From Dietzia maris (lineage in GTDB: Bacteria > Actinomycetota > Actinomycetes > Mycobacteriales > Mycobacteriaceae), in the NCBI RefSeq assembly GCF_014144855.1, contig NZ_JAALDN010000123.1, positions 1 to 43,423 of the forward strand: a stretch of 43,423 nucleotides of DNA. Direction: 5' to 3'. Every line of letters begins with the position of its first letter. The first letter of the stretch is position 1. The notes below the pieces were generated by a model that searched no databases, was not told where the DNA came from, and worked only from the letters and a program-made list of their open reading frames with translations. The translations under genes were made by a program, and so were the position numbers. Of the stretch, positions 17,305-26,727 are shown piece by piece.

Positions 17305-17538
17305 TCACCCCCGGCCGGAGTCGCCCTCGTCGTCGTCACCCAGGACGGCGTCGATGCGCGCACGCGCGCCGTCGAGGTGTTCGGTGCACCGCTCGGCGAG
17401 TTCCTCGCCCCGCTCCCACAACGCCAGTGAGGCGTCCAGATCCTGACCGCCGGCCTCGAGGATGCGGACCACCTCGATCAACTCGTCGCGGGCCTGCTCG
17501 TATCCCAGCTCGGAGACGGGGGTCTGCTCGTCGGACAT
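17305..17538 (-). CDS. xseB: exodeoxyribonuclease VII small subunit
   Basis: A 77-residue XseB. The helical pattern [35 protein letters not shown] and [13 protein letters not shown] is the family signature. The ATG overlaps the stop of xseA by one base (TGATG). With XseA it forms the exonuclease that degrades single-stranded DNA into short oligonucleotides. The acidic tail ([10 protein letters not shown]) is unremarkable. Confidence 0.93.
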   Translation of the reverse strand: MSDEQTPVSELGYEQARDELIEVVRILEAGGQDLDASLALWERGEELAERCTEHLDGARARIDAVLGDDDEGDSGRG

Positions 17539-18830
17539 CAGGACTGCTCCTCGGTCGGTTCGGTGGAAGGGGTGGGGCGGCCGGCGGCGGGTGTCGACCC
17601 GAGTGCCGCCGCGGAGATGGAGCCGTCGGAGACGCGGATCCGCAGCTGCGATCCGGGTGGGGCGTCGGCGATCGACGAGACCACCCGGCCGTCGTGACTC
17701 CCGGCGACGGACTGCACCACGGCATAGCCACGGGCCAGGGTGGCGGCGGGCCCGAGCGTGGTGAGACGCGCCGACAGGTGGCCCAGCGACGTGGACTCCG
17801 AGTCGATGATCCGGGTGATGTCGCGTCGGGCCGCGCGCAGTGCCTCGGCGACGATCTCCGCCCGCGACTCGACGATCCCGTACGGGTTCGCCATGCACGG
17901 CCGCGACCGCACGGCCGCCAGCTGGTTGCGCTCCCGGTCCACCCAACCGCGCAGCGCCCGGGCGGTACGGGACCGGGCCTCGGCGATACGACGACGCTCC
18001 TCGATCACGTCGGGCACGACCCGCTTGGCCGCATCGGTCGGGGTGGCCGCCCGCAGGTCGGCGACGAGATCCGACAACGGCGAGTCGGGCTCGTGGCCGA
18101 TCGCGGAGACCACCGGGGTGCGGCACCGCGAGATCGCGCGGATGAGAGCCTCGTCGGAGAAGGGGAGCAGGTCCTCGACCGACCCGCCGCCGCGGGCGAG
18201 GATGATGACGTCGACGACGGGGTCGGCGTCGAGCTCGGCCAGCGCGTCCAGGATCTGGGGCACAGCCGACACCCCCTGCACCGGGGTGTTGCGCACGGCG
18301 AAACGCACGTCCGGCCAGCGGCCGCGGGCCACCTCCACGACGTCGCGTTCGGCGGCGCTCGCCCGACCGGTGATCAGGCCGACGCACGTGGGCAGGAACG
18401 GCAGGGGCCGCTTGAGTCGGGGATCGAACAGCCCCTCCGCCGACAGCGCCTGCTTGAGCCGCTCGATGCGGGCGAGGAGCTCGCCCACGCCCACCGGGCG
18501 GATCTCCGAAACCTGCAGGGAGAACGACCCGCGGCCCGTGTAGAAGCGGGGCGTCCCCCGCACGACCACCCGGCTGCCCTCGGTGACCGGCACCGGCGAC
18601 TCCGAGATGAGCCTGGGCGGACACGTGAGCGTCAGCGAGTTGTCGACGGAGGGGTCACGCAGGGTGAGGAACGCGGTGCGGGTGCCGGGGCGCAGGCTCA
18701 GCTGGGTGATCTGACCCTCGACCCACACCGCCCCGAGCCGGTGGATCCACGCCGCTATCTGGTCCGAGACCACCCGGACCGGCCACGGCTGCTCGGCGCT
18801 GCTCGGCGTGCGCGGGGACGAGGCCGTCAC
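17538..18830 (-). CDS. xseA: exodeoxyribonuclease VII large subunit
   Basis: A 430-residue XseA with an N-terminal OB-fold ([27 protein letters not shown]), the catalytic domain with [30 protein letters not shown] and SAIGHEPD, and a coiled C-terminal region with ARGYAVVQ. It starts at GTG 18830, which overlaps the stop of the upstream Rv1109c-like gene by four bases (GTGA), and ends one base into xseB. The three genes form one operon, as in M. tuberculosis (Rv1109c–Rv1108c–Rv1107c). Confidence 0.95.
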   Translation of the reverse strand: MTASSPRTPSSAEQPWPVRVVSDQIAAWIHRLGAVWVEGQITQLSLRPGTRTAFLTLRDPSVDNSLTLTCPPRLISESPVPVTEGSRVVVRGTPRFYTGRGSFSLQVSEIRPVGVGELLARIERLKQALSAEGLFDPRLKRPLPFLPTCVGLITGRASAAERDVVEVARGRWPDVRFAVRNTPVQGVSAVPQILDALAELDADPVVDVIILARGGGSVEDLLPFSDEALIRAISRCRTPVVSAIGHEPDSPLSDLVADLRAATPTDAAKRVVPDVIEERRRIAEARSRTARALRGWVDRERNQLAAVRSRPCMANPYGIVESRAEIVAEALRAARRDITRIIDSESTSLGHLSARLTTLGPAATLARGYAVVQSVAGSHDGRVVSSIADAPPGSQLRIRVSDGSISAAALGSTPAAGRPTPSTEPTEEQS

Positions 18831-19216
18831 GCGTCGCGGGGGGCGACGCGGCCGGTCGGCACGTCGGGGTCGTCGTCCCGGTCGCGGGCGGCTCTCGAGG
18901 ACGACCCGTAGACCCGGTAGGACACGTCCAAGACCTCGTCGGGGTCGGCCTCGTCCTCGTCGAACGTCGCCCACTCCGGCTGGTCGGACCGCGCCGGGAA
19001 CACCGAGGCGAGCACCTTGTCGCCCTTGACGGCCAGGTCCGTGAGGGTCTGACCGGCGTGGAGATAGGACTGGACCAGGCCGCCGGCGACCCGCACGGGG
19101 ATCGCGGGCAGCGTGGTGACCGCCTCGACCGCACGGCCGGGCAGGGCCACGACACGCTCCGCCGCGGTGGCAGCGAGACCGATCGAGGCACGGGTCAGGA
19201 ACAGGGGTCGGAGCAT
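18827..19216 (-). CDS. Rv1109c-like small protein (lipid-droplet-associated family)
   Basis: A 129-residue protein. The N-terminal 65 residues are amphipathic and Ala/Val-rich ([40 protein letters not shown]); the C-terminal half is acidic and probably disordered. Homologues in this exact position (Rv1109c) are annotated as lipid-droplet-associated proteins, by family name rather than by known activity. ATG 19216 has AGAGAGG upstream. It is the first gene of the xseA–xseB operon and diverges from ispH. Confidence 0.78.
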   Translation of the reverse strand: MLRPLFLTRASIGLAATAAERVVALPGRAVEAVTTLPAIPVRVAGGLVQSYLHAGQTLTDLAVKGDKVLASVFPARSDQPEWATFDEDEADPDEVLDVSYRVYGSSSRAARDRDDDPDVPTGRVAPRDA

Positions 19217-19277
19217 GCGGACCTCTCTGCCGGGGGGCGTGAAGGGAGGCGTAATGGTCGAAATCCAGTATGAACCG

Positions 19278-19283
19278 TACCCT
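19278..19283 (+). promoter_or_regulatory. -10 element for leaderless ispH transcription
   Basis: TACCCT ends six bases before the ATG at 19290, placing the predicted transcript start on the A of ATG. This supports 19290 over the upstream in-frame ATG at 19254. Confidence 0.5.
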
Positions 19284-19289
19284 GGGGAC

Positions 19290-20270
19290 ATGACCGAGCA
19301 GACCGACATGATCGCCGAACCGGCAACCAAGCGGGTACTTCTCGCGGAACCGCGCGGCTACTGTGCCGGCGTCGACCGAGCCGTCGAGACGGTCGAGAAA
19401 GCCCTGGCCAAGCACGGGGCGCCGCTGTACGTCCGTAAGGAGATCGTCCACAACAAGCACGTGGTCGAGTCGTTCACCGACCAGGGCGTGATCTTCGTCG
19501 ACGAGACCGACGAGGTCCCGCACGGGGCGAACCTGGTGTTCTCCGCGCACGGCGTCTCGCCCGCCGTCCGGGAGAGCGCTCTCCAGCTCGAACTCAAGAC
19601 GTTCGACGCCACCTGCCCCCTGGTGACCAAGGTCCACACCGAGGTCAAGCGCTTCGCGCGCGAGGGTTACCTCATCCTGCTGGTGGGCCACGAGGGCCAC
19701 GAGGAGGTCGAGGGGACCGCCGGTGAGGCGCCCGACGTGGTGACGCTGGTCGACGGCCCCGAGTCCGTGGACGCGCTGGACATCCCCGTGGACACCGAGA
19801 AGCTGATCTGGCTCTCGCAGACCACGCTCAGCGTGGACGAGACCATGGAGACGGTGCGCCGCCTCAAGCAGAAGTACCCCACGCTCATCGACCCGCCGTC
19901 CGACGACATCTGCTACGCCACGCAGAACCGTCAGGTCGCGGTCAAGACCATGGCCCCGCAGTGCGACCTGGTGATCGTGGTGGGGTCACAGAACTCGTCC
20001 AACTCCGTGCGACTGGTGGAGGTCGCGCTGCAGGCGGGAGCCCGCGACGCGCACCTGGTGGACTACGCCAAGGAGATCGACACGTCCTGGTTCGAGGGCG
20101 TCACCACCGTCGGCGTGACCTCGGGCGCGTCCGTGCCGGAGATCCTCGTCCGCGGAGTGGTGGACCTGCTCGCCGACCACGGCTTCGGTGACGTCTCCAC
20201 CGTCCGGACGGCGCAGGAGACCATCACGTTCTCGCTGCCCCGCGAACTGCGGGTTCCCAAGAAGGTCTGA
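19290..20270 (+). CDS. ispH: 4-hydroxy-3-methylbut-2-enyl diphosphate reductase
   Basis: A 326-residue IspH (LytB), the last enzyme of the MEP isoprenoid pathway, which makes IPP and DMAPP with a [4Fe-4S] cluster. The three cluster cysteines are Cys25 (PRGYCAGV), Cys109 (DATCPLV) and Cys208 ([11 protein letters not shown]). [19 protein letters not shown] and [10 protein letters not shown] complete the substrate site. It diverges from the Rv1109c-like gene, as lytB2 (Rv1110) does in M. tuberculosis. Confidence 0.96.
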   Translation: MTEQTDMIAEPATKRVLLAEPRGYCAGVDRAVETVEKALAKHGAPLYVRKEIVHNKHVVESFTDQGVIFVDETDEVPHGANLVFSAHGVSPAVRESALQLELKTFDATCPLVTKVHTEVKRFAREGYLILLVGHEGHEEVEGTAGEAPDVVTLVDGPESVDALDIPVDTEKLIWLSQTTLSVDETMETVRRLKQKYPTLIDPPSDDICYATQNRQVAVKTMAPQCDLVIVVGSQNSSNSVRLVEVALQAGARDAHLVDYAKEIDTSWFEGVTTVGVTSGASVPEILVRGVVDLLADHGFGDVSTVRTAQETITFSLPRELRVPKKV

Positions 20271-20277
20271 TACGCGC

Positions 20278-20302
20278 CCCCGCCCGACGGTAGGTGGCGG
20301 GG
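20278..20302. terminator. candidate terminator after ispH
   Basis: CCCCGCC and GGCGGGG form a 7-base-pair stem with an 11-base loop between the convergent ispH and DUF6542-like genes. Confidence 0.4.
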
Positions 20303-20340
20303 AGGACGCGGTAGCCGTCAGCGCCCCGTCGCACCCCGCC

Positions 20341-20838
20341 TCAACGGCGGGCGTGTGCCGGGGCGCTGCGCTGGATGGGCGGCGCCGCGGGGCGGGCGAC
20401 CCGCGGCCGCGGCTCCAGCACCAGAGCACGGATCAGGGCGATCGCCACCACCACGACGGTCGTGGTGATCATCAGAGGGAAGCGGGTCGCCAGCGGCAGG
20501 ATGATCGACACGAGCTGGGACCGCGAGAAGACGTCCGCGCCCGAACCGACCCCGGAGACGACGTAGACCAGCGGGACCAGCAGGGCCATGATGATCGGTG
20601 GCTGCACCCCCGCGACGAACACCGAGCGCCGCGCGACCGCGAGCACGGACACCACGCAGCCGAGGAAGAACGCGACCGTGAAGCCCGCGCCGAGGTCCCC
20701 GGAAACCGAGTCGATGGCCACGCCGGTCAGCGAGATCGCCACCGCCAGGAGGACCGCGGTCCAGGCAGGCAGCCCCCGCGTCGAGGACAGCACGGACCGC
20801 TCGTCCGCGGGTACCCGTCCACTCCTGCGTCTAGTCAC
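20341..20838 (-). CDS. small multi-pass membrane protein (DUF6542/Rv1111c-like)
   Basis: A 165-residue integral membrane protein with about four hydrophobic segments (AWTAVLLAVAISLTGVAID, GFTVAFFLGCVVSVLAVA, PPIIMALLVPLVYVV and ITTTVVVVAIALIRAL) and basic ends. Its place between ispH and the ychF block matches Rv1111c. It starts at GTG 20838, 11 bases after the AI-2E gene, so the two are probably co-transcribed. A TAGAGT hexamer lies eight bases before the GTG, but part of it is the AI-2E stop codon. Function unknown. Confidence 0.75.
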   Translation of the reverse strand: MTRRRSGRVPADERSVLSSTRGLPAWTAVLLAVAISLTGVAIDSVSGDLGAGFTVAFFLGCVVSVLAVARRSVFVAGVQPPIIMALLVPLVYVVSGVGSGADVFSRSQLVSIILPLATRFPLMITTTVVVVAIALIRALVLEPRPRVARPAAPPIQRSAPAHARR

Positions 20839-20849
20839 GGGAGAAGACT

Positions 20850-22355
20850 CTAACCTCCCAGTCGGCGGGCGAGGAAACGGCCGAACCGCCGTAGCGGGTT
20901 GGGCTTCTCCGCCTCCTGCTCCTGCGGGGACGGGCGGTAGCCGTCGACCGCCTTCGGATCGACGGGGCCCGCCGCCGGCGGGGGTTCATCCGACAACCCC
21001 GGGGCGGCGGTGGTGGAGCCGCCGCCCACCTCGTCGTCGTCGGCCTCCACGGTGACCCCTGCGCCCGCACTGGTGGGGACCGGGCGCCGGGGCCCGGCGA
21101 TGTCGGGGCGCTCGTCGATCATCCCGGCCATGATCGCGGTACTGCTCTTGCGCAGAGGTGCGAAGCGCGAGCTCGACAGCTCGGCGAGCCACGCGGTCAG
21201 ACGTCCCTCGTCTGTCGCCGACGCCAGATCCGACGCGGTCACATCACCGGTACGCAGGTCGATCTGCTCGTTGATGTAGCGCAGCGCGACCGCCAGTACC
21301 GCGAGGAGCGGGACGGCCAGGAACGCGCCGATGATGCCGAACAGCGTGCTACCCGCGGCCACGCCGAGCAGGATGACCCCCGGGTGCAGGTTCATCGCCC
21401 GCGACTGGACGATCGGCTGGAGAACATTGCCCTCGAGCTGCTGCACGAGAATGATCACGACCAGGACGATGATCGCGGTCGTGAAGCCGTTGGCGACCAG
21501 GGCGATGAGGACTGCGAGCGCACCCGCGGTGAAGGCGCCGACGATGGGGATGAACCCGGCGATGAACGTGATGACGGCCAACGCCCACGCCAGCGGTACG
21601 CCCAGGATCACCAGAGCCAGACCGATGAGCACCGCGTCGACGAACGACACGATCGCCTGGGCGCGGATGTAGCCGCCGAGGGTGTTCCAGGCGCGGGTCA
21701 GGACCTCGGTCAGGTGACGGCCGGCGGTGCGCCCGGAGATGCGGCGGACGAACGGGAGGAACCTCGGCCCGTCCTTGATGAAGAAGAACGTCAGGACCAG
21801 AACCAGCACGAGGGTGATCACGAAGGACCCCACCGCGCTGACACCGCTGAACACACCCGAGGCGATCTGGTCACCGCGGTCCTGCAGGGTGGAGCTGAGC
21901 TGCTCGAGGACCCCGTCGAGCTGCTCGTCCCGGATGTTCAGCGGCGGTCCGCGCAACCAGTCCTGGACCTGGGTGATCGCCTCCGAGGTCTGGTCGGCGA
22001 GCTGCACGCTCTGCTCGACGATCGACGGGGCGATGAGGGCGACCACGCCCGAGACGAGGCCGAGTGACGCGATGATGGACAACAGCGAGGCCAGCGTCTT
22101 GGGGACCCTGTGCCGCACCATCCACCCCGTCGGCGGCCACAGCACCGTGGAGACGATGAGCGCCAACAGGATCGGGAGGATGCCGACCCACAGGGCGCCA
22201 CCGATCCTCGATACCAACCAGCCCGCGACGAGAAGGATGGCCAGTCGCAGGGCCCAGTCGGTGACCCAGCGCCCGCCCAGTCCGATGAGGACGGAACGGT
22301 CGACGTGCTGCTCCTGGTCCTCGACGGGGGGACGCGGTTTCGGCTCGTCGGTCAT
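20850..22355 (-). CDS. AI-2E family transporter
   Basis: A 501-residue member of the AI-2E (PerM/TqsA) membrane family with about eight transmembrane segments, the central RISGRTAGRHLTEVLTRAW region before GGYIRAQAIVSF, and the late block GVILLGVAAGSTLFGIIGAF. The last 130 residues are acidic, Pro-rich and probably cytoplasmic. In M. tuberculosis a similar protein (Rv1101c) lies in the same neighbourhood. The family's transported substrates are mostly unproven; some members are Na+/H+ antiporters. It diverges from ychF across a 99-base gap. Confidence 0.88.
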   Translation of the reverse strand: MTDEPKPRPPVEDQEQHVDRSVLIGLGGRWVTDWALRLAILLVAGWLVSRIGGALWVGILPILLALIVSTVLWPPTGWMVRHRVPKTLASLLSIIASLGLVSGVVALIAPSIVEQSVQLADQTSEAITQVQDWLRGPPLNIRDEQLDGVLEQLSSTLQDRGDQIASGVFSGVSAVGSFVITLVLVLVLTFFFIKDGPRFLPFVRRISGRTAGRHLTEVLTRAWNTLGGYIRAQAIVSFVDAVLIGLALVILGVPLAWALAVITFIAGFIPIVGAFTAGALAVLIALVANGFTTAIIVLVVIILVQQLEGNVLQPIVQSRAMNLHPGVILLGVAAGSTLFGIIGAFLAVPLLAVLAVALRYINEQIDLRTGDVTASDLASATDEGRLTAWLAELSSSRFAPLRKSSTAIMAGMIDERPDIAGPRRPVPTSAGAGVTVEADDDEVGGGSTTAAPGLSDEPPPAAGPVDPKAVDGYRPSPQEQEAEKPNPLRRFGRFLARRLGG

Positions 22356-22440
22356 GGGTCACATGATGTCAGAGGTCACGGTGGTGTGCTCCCTGACGAG
22401 GCGCCCGACGGCCGCGGGGGAGGAGCCGGGGTGCTGTCCG

Positions 22441-22446
22441 TAGACT
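22441..22446 (+). promoter_or_regulatory. -10 element for ychF
   Basis: TAGACT ends eight bases before the GTG at 22455, which suggests a leaderless or nearly leaderless transcript. Confidence 0.45.
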
Positions 22447-22454
22447 GTGCCCTC

Positions 22455-23534
22455 GTGAGCCTCACCCTCGGAATCGTCGGACTGCCCAACGTCGGTAAGT
22501 CGACCCTGTTCAACGCCCTGACGAACAACGACGTCCTCGCGGCGAACTACCCGTTCGCCACCATCGAGCCCAACGTCGGCGTGGTCGATCTGCCGGACCC
22601 ACGCCTGAACCGACTCGCGGAGATCTTCGGCTCCGAGCGGATCCTGCCCGCCGTCGTGTCGTTCGTCGACATCGCGGGCATCGTCAAGGGCGCCAGCACC
22701 GGTGAAGGGATGGGCAACAAGTTCCTCGCCAACATCCGTGAGGCCGACGCGATCTGCCAGGTCGTGCGCGTCTTCGACGACCCGGACGTCATCCACGTCG
22801 ACGGCAAGGTCGATCCGATGGCCGACATCGAGGTGATCGCCACCGAGCTGATCCTGGCCGACCTGGAGACCATCGAGAAGGCGATCCCGCGGCTCGAGAA
22901 GGACTCGCGCAAGGACAAGTCCCTCGTGGCGTTGTTGGACGAGGTCCGCAAGGCGCAGGCCGTGCTCGAGGACGGGCGCACACTGTTCAAGGCCCAGGAC
23001 GAGATCGACCGCGGCCTCCTGCGCGACCTGCACCTCATGACCGCCAAGCCCTTCCTCTACGTCTTCAACGCCGACGAGTCGGTGCTCACGAGCGACGAGC
23101 GCAAGGATGAGCTGAGCGCCGCCGTGGCGCCGGCCGACGCCGTGTTCCTCGACGCCAAGGTGGAGGCCGAGCTGCAGGAACTCGACGAGGAGGACGCCAT
23201 GGAGCTGCTCGAGTCGATCGGCCAGACCGAACCGGGCCTCAACGCACTGGCCCGCGCGGGCTTCCACACCCTCGGGCTGCAGACCTACCTCACCGCCGGC
23301 CCCAAGGAGTCGCGCGCCTGGACGATCCGCAAGGGCGACACCGCCCCCAAGGCCGCCGGCGTCATCCACACCGACTTCGAGAATGGCTTCATCAAGGCCG
23401 AGATCGTCTCCTTTGACGACCTCGACGCCGCCGGCTCGATGGCCGCCGCCAAGGCCGCCGGCAAGGTGCGCATGGAGGGCAAGGACTATGTCATGGCCGA
23501 CGGCGACGTGGTGGAGTTCCGGTTCAACGTGTGA
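22455..23534 (+). CDS. ychF: redox-regulated ATPase YchF (Obg family)
   Basis: A 359-residue YchF. Gly9–Thr17 (GLPNVGKST) is the P-loop. The G4 position reads NADE in YVFNADESV rather than NKxD, which is the change that gives YchF its ATP preference. A coiled-coil insertion (about residues 130–200) and the C-terminal TGS domain (TYLTAGPKESRAWTIRKG onward) are present. YchF binds ribosomes and acts in stress responses. GTG 22455 gives the standard N-terminus. Its M. tuberculosis counterpart is Rv1112, and it closes the conserved block. Confidence 0.95.
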   Translation: MSLTLGIVGLPNVGKSTLFNALTNNDVLAANYPFATIEPNVGVVDLPDPRLNRLAEIFGSERILPAVVSFVDIAGIVKGASTGEGMGNKFLANIREADAICQVVRVFDDPDVIHVDGKVDPMADIEVIATELILADLETIEKAIPRLEKDSRKDKSLVALLDEVRKAQAVLEDGRTLFKAQDEIDRGLLRDLHLMTAKPFLYVFNADESVLTSDERKDELSAAVAPADAVFLDAKVEAELQELDEEDAMELLESIGQTEPGLNALARAGFHTLGLQTYLTAGPKESRAWTIRKGDTAPKAAGVIHTDFENGFIKAEIVSFDDLDAAGSMAAAKAAGKVRMEGKDYVMADGDVVEFRFNV

Positions 23535-23543
23535 GTCGGCCGG

Positions 23544-23786
23544 TCACCGAGCATGCATGCCGACGTTGACCACATTGCCTGATGCGTCGCGGTAGAAGAA
23601 CCGGACGACGCCCCACTTCTCTGATCTGAGCCGGTGCACGATCTGGAGACCTGCCGCCACGGTGCGGTCGTACGCGGTCTGAACGTCGTCCACGAAGATT
23701 GAGACGTCTGGGTTCTCCGGGGCTTGTGTCATCGGCGGTGATCAGACTCAGACCGTCAGATCGGGAACGATGCGTTCGATGTTCAT
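23544..23786 (-). pseudogene. broken glyoxalase/bleomycin-resistance (VOC) family gene
   Basis: Three pieces of one VOC-family gene lie in order. The N-terminus MNIERIVPDLTV starts at ATG 23786 and hits TGA at 23748. A SLITADDT segment follows in another frame. The C-terminal half (NPDVSIFVDDVQTAYDRT, WGVVRFFYRDASGNVVNVG) is in a third register and reaches the stop at 23544. Intact relatives have about 120–130 residues, so about 40 central codons are gone and at least one frameshift is present. The C-terminal 62 codons could still be read from ATG 23732 but cannot form a complete VOC domain. I regard it as dead. Confidence 0.72.
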
Positions 23787-23938
23787 GACAGCACCATCGC
23801 CCTCCGCGATTCGCCGCACAAGAGAACGGTGTGTGCCGGGGCTCGGTGGGATGCGGGTTTACCATGCGGAAACCGGGACATCGCACACCTCGGTCCGGAT
23901 CCGATCACGCGGAACCGCCGCGCCTCAGGAGGGCTTCC

Positions 23939-24475
23939 ATGACCCGCTACCGCTACTTCGCAGCCTCGACCCTCGATGGGTTCCTGGCCGACGATGAGCA
24001 CTCCCTGGCCTGGCTTTTCAAGCACGATATCGACGAGAACGGGCCGGGCAGCACCGCGGCGTTCCTCGTCGATGTGGGAGCCCAGGTCATGGGCTCGTCC
24101 ACGTATATGTGGGTGCTCGAGCACGACCGTGAGTGGCTGCCGGAGATCCCCACCTTCGTGTTCACCCACCGCAGTCTGGAGGCGGCGAACGAACATGTCT
24201 CCTTCGTCGCCGGGGACCCTGTGGATCATCGCGGAGCTCTTGAATCCGCGGCCGGCGGCCGCGATGTGTGGGTGATGGGGGGTGGTGGCATCGCGGCAGA
24301 ATTCGCGGGGGCCGGGATGCTCGACGAGGTGGTGGTCTCGATCGCGCCCGTGACCCTCGGTTCAGGAAAGCCGCTGTTCGGCGGTGCCTTCGATCTCCAA
24401 CTCACGGGGTGCGAGCGGAACCGTGACTTCGTGGTGGTCCGGTACGACGTCCAGGGGCCACTGACAAGCCCTTGA
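23939..24475 (+). CDS. dihydrofolate-reductase-like protein (RibD C-terminal family)
   Basis: A 178-residue member of the DHFR/RibD-C fold family (YwjB/YyaP type). It opens MTRYRYFAASTLDGFLAD and has the MGSSTYMWVL helix and the VWVMGGGGIAAEFAGAGMLDEV and PVTLGSGKPLFGGAF segments that bind NADPH in this family. Members are NADPH-dependent reductases, mostly of unknown substrate; it need not be a true DHFR. ATG 23939 follows AGGAGGG. It stands alone, divergent from the VOC remnant and convergent with mesD. Confidence 0.88.
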   Translation: MTRYRYFAASTLDGFLADDEHSLAWLFKHDIDENGPGSTAAFLVDVGAQVMGSSTYMWVLEHDREWLPEIPTFVFTHRSLEAANEHVSFVAGDPVDHRGALESAAGGRDVWVMGGGGIAAEFAGAGMLDEVVVSIAPVTLGSGKPLFGGAFDLQLTGCERNRDFVVVRYDVQGPLTSP

Positions 24476-24561
24476 AATTGCGCGCGGTTCAGCCCAGCTG
24501 ACGTGATGAACGCGCGAGCTGTGCCACGGGGTCGCCCGGGATCCGGATGACTGAACCCTGG

Positions 24562-25614
24562 CTACCTCACTGCCTCGGTGAGGGACGCGGCAGAAATCTC
24601 CTCGCGAACGATGCGAGCGCCCGCGCTGAGCGCGCTCAACTTCGCGAGCGCGATGTCCCGTGGGAAGGGCGCCATCCCGCAGTTCGTACTCGGCAGGAGT
24701 TTGTCCGCGTCGACGAACCCGAGTGCCCGCCGGAGAGTGGCGGCGACCTCGTGCGGGGTCTCGACGCGCTCGTCTGCCACGTCGATCGCCCCGAGCATGA
24801 CCTTCTTGCCCCGGACTAGCTCGACGAGGTCAATCGGGACACGAGAGTTGTGGCACTCCAGCGAGATGATGTCGATGCTGGACTGCTGCAGTAGTGGAAA
24901 CGACTCCTCGTACTGTCGCCATTCCGACCCGAGGGAGGCCTTCCAGTCGGTGTTGGCCTTGATCCCGTAGCCGTAGCAGATGTGTACCGCGGTCTCCGCG
25001 CGGAGTCCCTCGGCTGCTCGTTCCAGTGCCGCCACGCCCCAGTCCTTCATCTCGTCGAAGTAGACGTTGAACGCGGGCTCGTCGAACTGGATGATGTCGA
25101 CCCCCGCGGCCTCGAGATCTCGGGCCTCCTGGTTGAGGATCGTCGCGAACTCCCACGCCAACTTCTCACGGCTCTTGTAGTGGCCGTCGTAGAGCGTGTC
25201 GATCATCGTCATGGGGCCGGGGAGCGCCCACTTGATCGGCTGATCGGTCTGCTGCCGGAGGAACCTCGCGTCGTCGACGAACACGGGCTTTGAGCGGCTC
25301 ACGTCGCCGATTACTGTGGGCACGCTCGCGTCGTAGCGGTTGCGGATCCGGACGGTCTCGCGCCGATCGAAGTCGACGCCGTCGAGATGCTCGATGAAGG
25401 TCGTGACGAAGTGCTGACGGGTCTGCTCGCCGTCGCTGACGATGTCGATGCCGCGGTTGCTCTGTTCGTGGGCTGCGATACGCAGCGCGTCCTGTTTGCC
25501 CTCGCTCAGCTCGTCGCCCTGCAACCGCCAGGGCGACCAGAGGACTTCAGGCTGGGCGAGCCACGAGGGCTTGGGCAGGCTGCCGACGGTGGACGTGGGC
25601 AGGATCCGGTTCAT
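24562..25614 (-). CDS. mesD: MesD-type core methionine synthase (MetE catalytic domain)
   Basis: A 350-residue protein with only the catalytic barrel of cobalamin-independent methionine synthase; full MetE is about 750 residues. The zinc/homocysteine ligands are visible: His211 and Cys213 (HIC), Glu253 (LECHNS) and Cys312 (STNCGMA). The N-terminal folate-binding half is absent. The gene follows a DUF1852 gene, the pairing described for MesD and its required partner MesX, which make methionine without methyl-tetrahydrofolate in an oxygen-dependent way. ATG 25614 has GGAGG ten bases before it; ATG 25638, overlapping the mesX stop, is less likely. Methyl donor unknown. Confidence 0.87.
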   Translation of the reverse strand: MNRILPTSTVGSLPKPSWLAQPEVLWSPWRLQGDELSEGKQDALRIAAHEQSNRGIDIVSDGEQTRQHFVTTFIEHLDGVDFDRRETVRIRNRYDASVPTVIGDVSRSKPVFVDDARFLRQQTDQPIKWALPGPMTMIDTLYDGHYKSREKLAWEFATILNQEARDLEAAGVDIIQFDEPAFNVYFDEMKDWGVAALERAAEGLRAETAVHICYGYGIKANTDWKASLGSEWRQYEESFPLLQQSSIDIISLECHNSRVPIDLVELVRGKKVMLGAIDVADERVETPHEVAATLRRALGFVDADKLLPSTNCGMAPFPRDIALAKLSALSAGARIVREEISAASLTEAVR

Positions 25615-25634
25615 GGTCGACTTTCCTCCGGTGG

Positions 25635-26627
25635 TCATCCGACGAGAACGGCGTGGCGGGCGGCCCACTGCTCGAGGAGTTCTCGGTGCGGCTTGATGAA
25701 GTGTTCTTCCGTGTACGCGCCCTGCTTCTTCGCGAGCTGACTGCGCTCGTCACGGTCGTAGACAATCGGGGTGCGCGAGTAGTCCTGTTGATCCAAGGAC
25801 GGCCGGTAGACGTCAGTTGCGGCCGAGTGCGCGTTGTAGATCTCCGGCCGATAGATCTTCTGGAACGTCTCCATGACGCTGATCGTGCCGATGAGCTGCA
25901 GGTCCGAGTAGTCGTTGAGCAGTTCGCCGCGGAAATAGAACGCGAGCGGGGCGACCCCGCCGGGTGGCATGAAGTACCTGACCTGGAGCCCCATCTTGTG
26001 AAAGTACTCGTCGGTCAACGAGTAGTCGTTCTGCTGGTACTCGGCGCCGAGGACCGGGTGCTGGTAGCCGGTCCGGTGGTAGGTCCTGCTCGTCGACACG
26101 CTGATGCAGATCACGGGATCCACCTCGAATCGTTCCCCGTACGCCGCGGAGTCGAGAAAGTGCTGAAACAGCTTTCCGTGCAGGACACCGAAGTCGCTGG
26201 GCACGGTGAACTCGGAGCTTCCTTCATTGACCGACGGCAGCCGAACGCTGAAGTCGTAGTCGCGGACGTAGGACGAGAAATTGTTGCCCACGATGCCCGG
26301 CAGGCGGTGCCCGGTCTGGTGATCGACGATCTGGATATCCAGTACCTCGATCAGGGGGAACCCGTGATCGGCATCGTCCGTATAGAACTGCAGGTCCGCG
26401 GAGACGATCTCGAGTTCGACCGAATAGCGGTCCCCGGTCGGGTTATCCCGGCGTGCGAGGTCGTTGAATCGGTGGTTGATCATCGACAGGGTTCGGCGGA
26501 GATTCTGCTGCCGATGCTCGCCGCGAGCCAGGTTCGCGAAGTTCGTGGTGGTCCGAGAGCTCTCCGACGGAGAGTAGTTCTCGTCGAAGCGGGTGGTGGT
26601 GATGCTGAACGTGAGTTCGTTCGACAT
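25635..26627 (-). CDS. mesX: MesX (DUF1852), partner of MesD
   Basis: A 330-residue DUF1852 protein. The opening ELTFSITTTRFDENYSPSES and the stretch RRTLSMINHRFNDLARRDNP are family hallmarks, and YFMPPGGVAPLAFYFRGEL is a conserved hydrophobic block. No known catalytic motif is visible. In bacteria with MesD this protein is genetically required for folate-independent methionine synthesis, perhaps by generating or delivering the methyl group. It stops 20 bases before mesD. It diverges from a LysR-type regulator across 125 bases, which probably controls the pair in response to methionine-related signals. Confidence 0.87.
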   Translation of the reverse strand: MSNELTFSITTTRFDENYSPSESSRTTTNFANLARGEHRQQNLRRTLSMINHRFNDLARRDNPTGDRYSVELEIVSADLQFYTDDADHGFPLIEVLDIQIVDHQTGHRLPGIVGNNFSSYVRDYDFSVRLPSVNEGSSEFTVPSDFGVLHGKLFQHFLDSAAYGERFEVDPVICISVSTSRTYHRTGYQHPVLGAEYQQNDYSLTDEYFHKMGLQVRYFMPPGGVAPLAFYFRGELLNDYSDLQLIGTISVMETFQKIYRPEIYNAHSAATDVYRPSLDQQDYSRTPIVYDRDERSQLAKKQGAYTEEHFIKPHRELLEQWAARHAVLVG

Positions 26628-26727
26628 GTACGTCCAATTCAGGGCTTGGTCGGCCGGGCTCGGCGCTGCGGAAATTCTGTATCCCCATCCTGCAGTCCCA
26701 GTTCAGGTATCGGGTAACTAACGTTTG

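Noticed and set aside
18831-19700. N-terminal extension of xseA through ispH sequence
   Set aside because: The frame crosses the Rv1109c-like gene and runs antisense to ispH; GTG 18830 with its GTGA overlap is the natural start.
23544-23732. The 62-codon C-terminal ORF of the VOC locus as an intact small gene
   Set aside because: It holds only half of a VOC domain, and the missing N-terminal piece is visible just upstream in another frame.
24476-24561. GGTTCAG/CTGAACC inverted repeat between the DHFR-like gene and mesD as a terminator
   Set aside because: The arms are 7 bases long and more than 55 bases apart; too weak to call.
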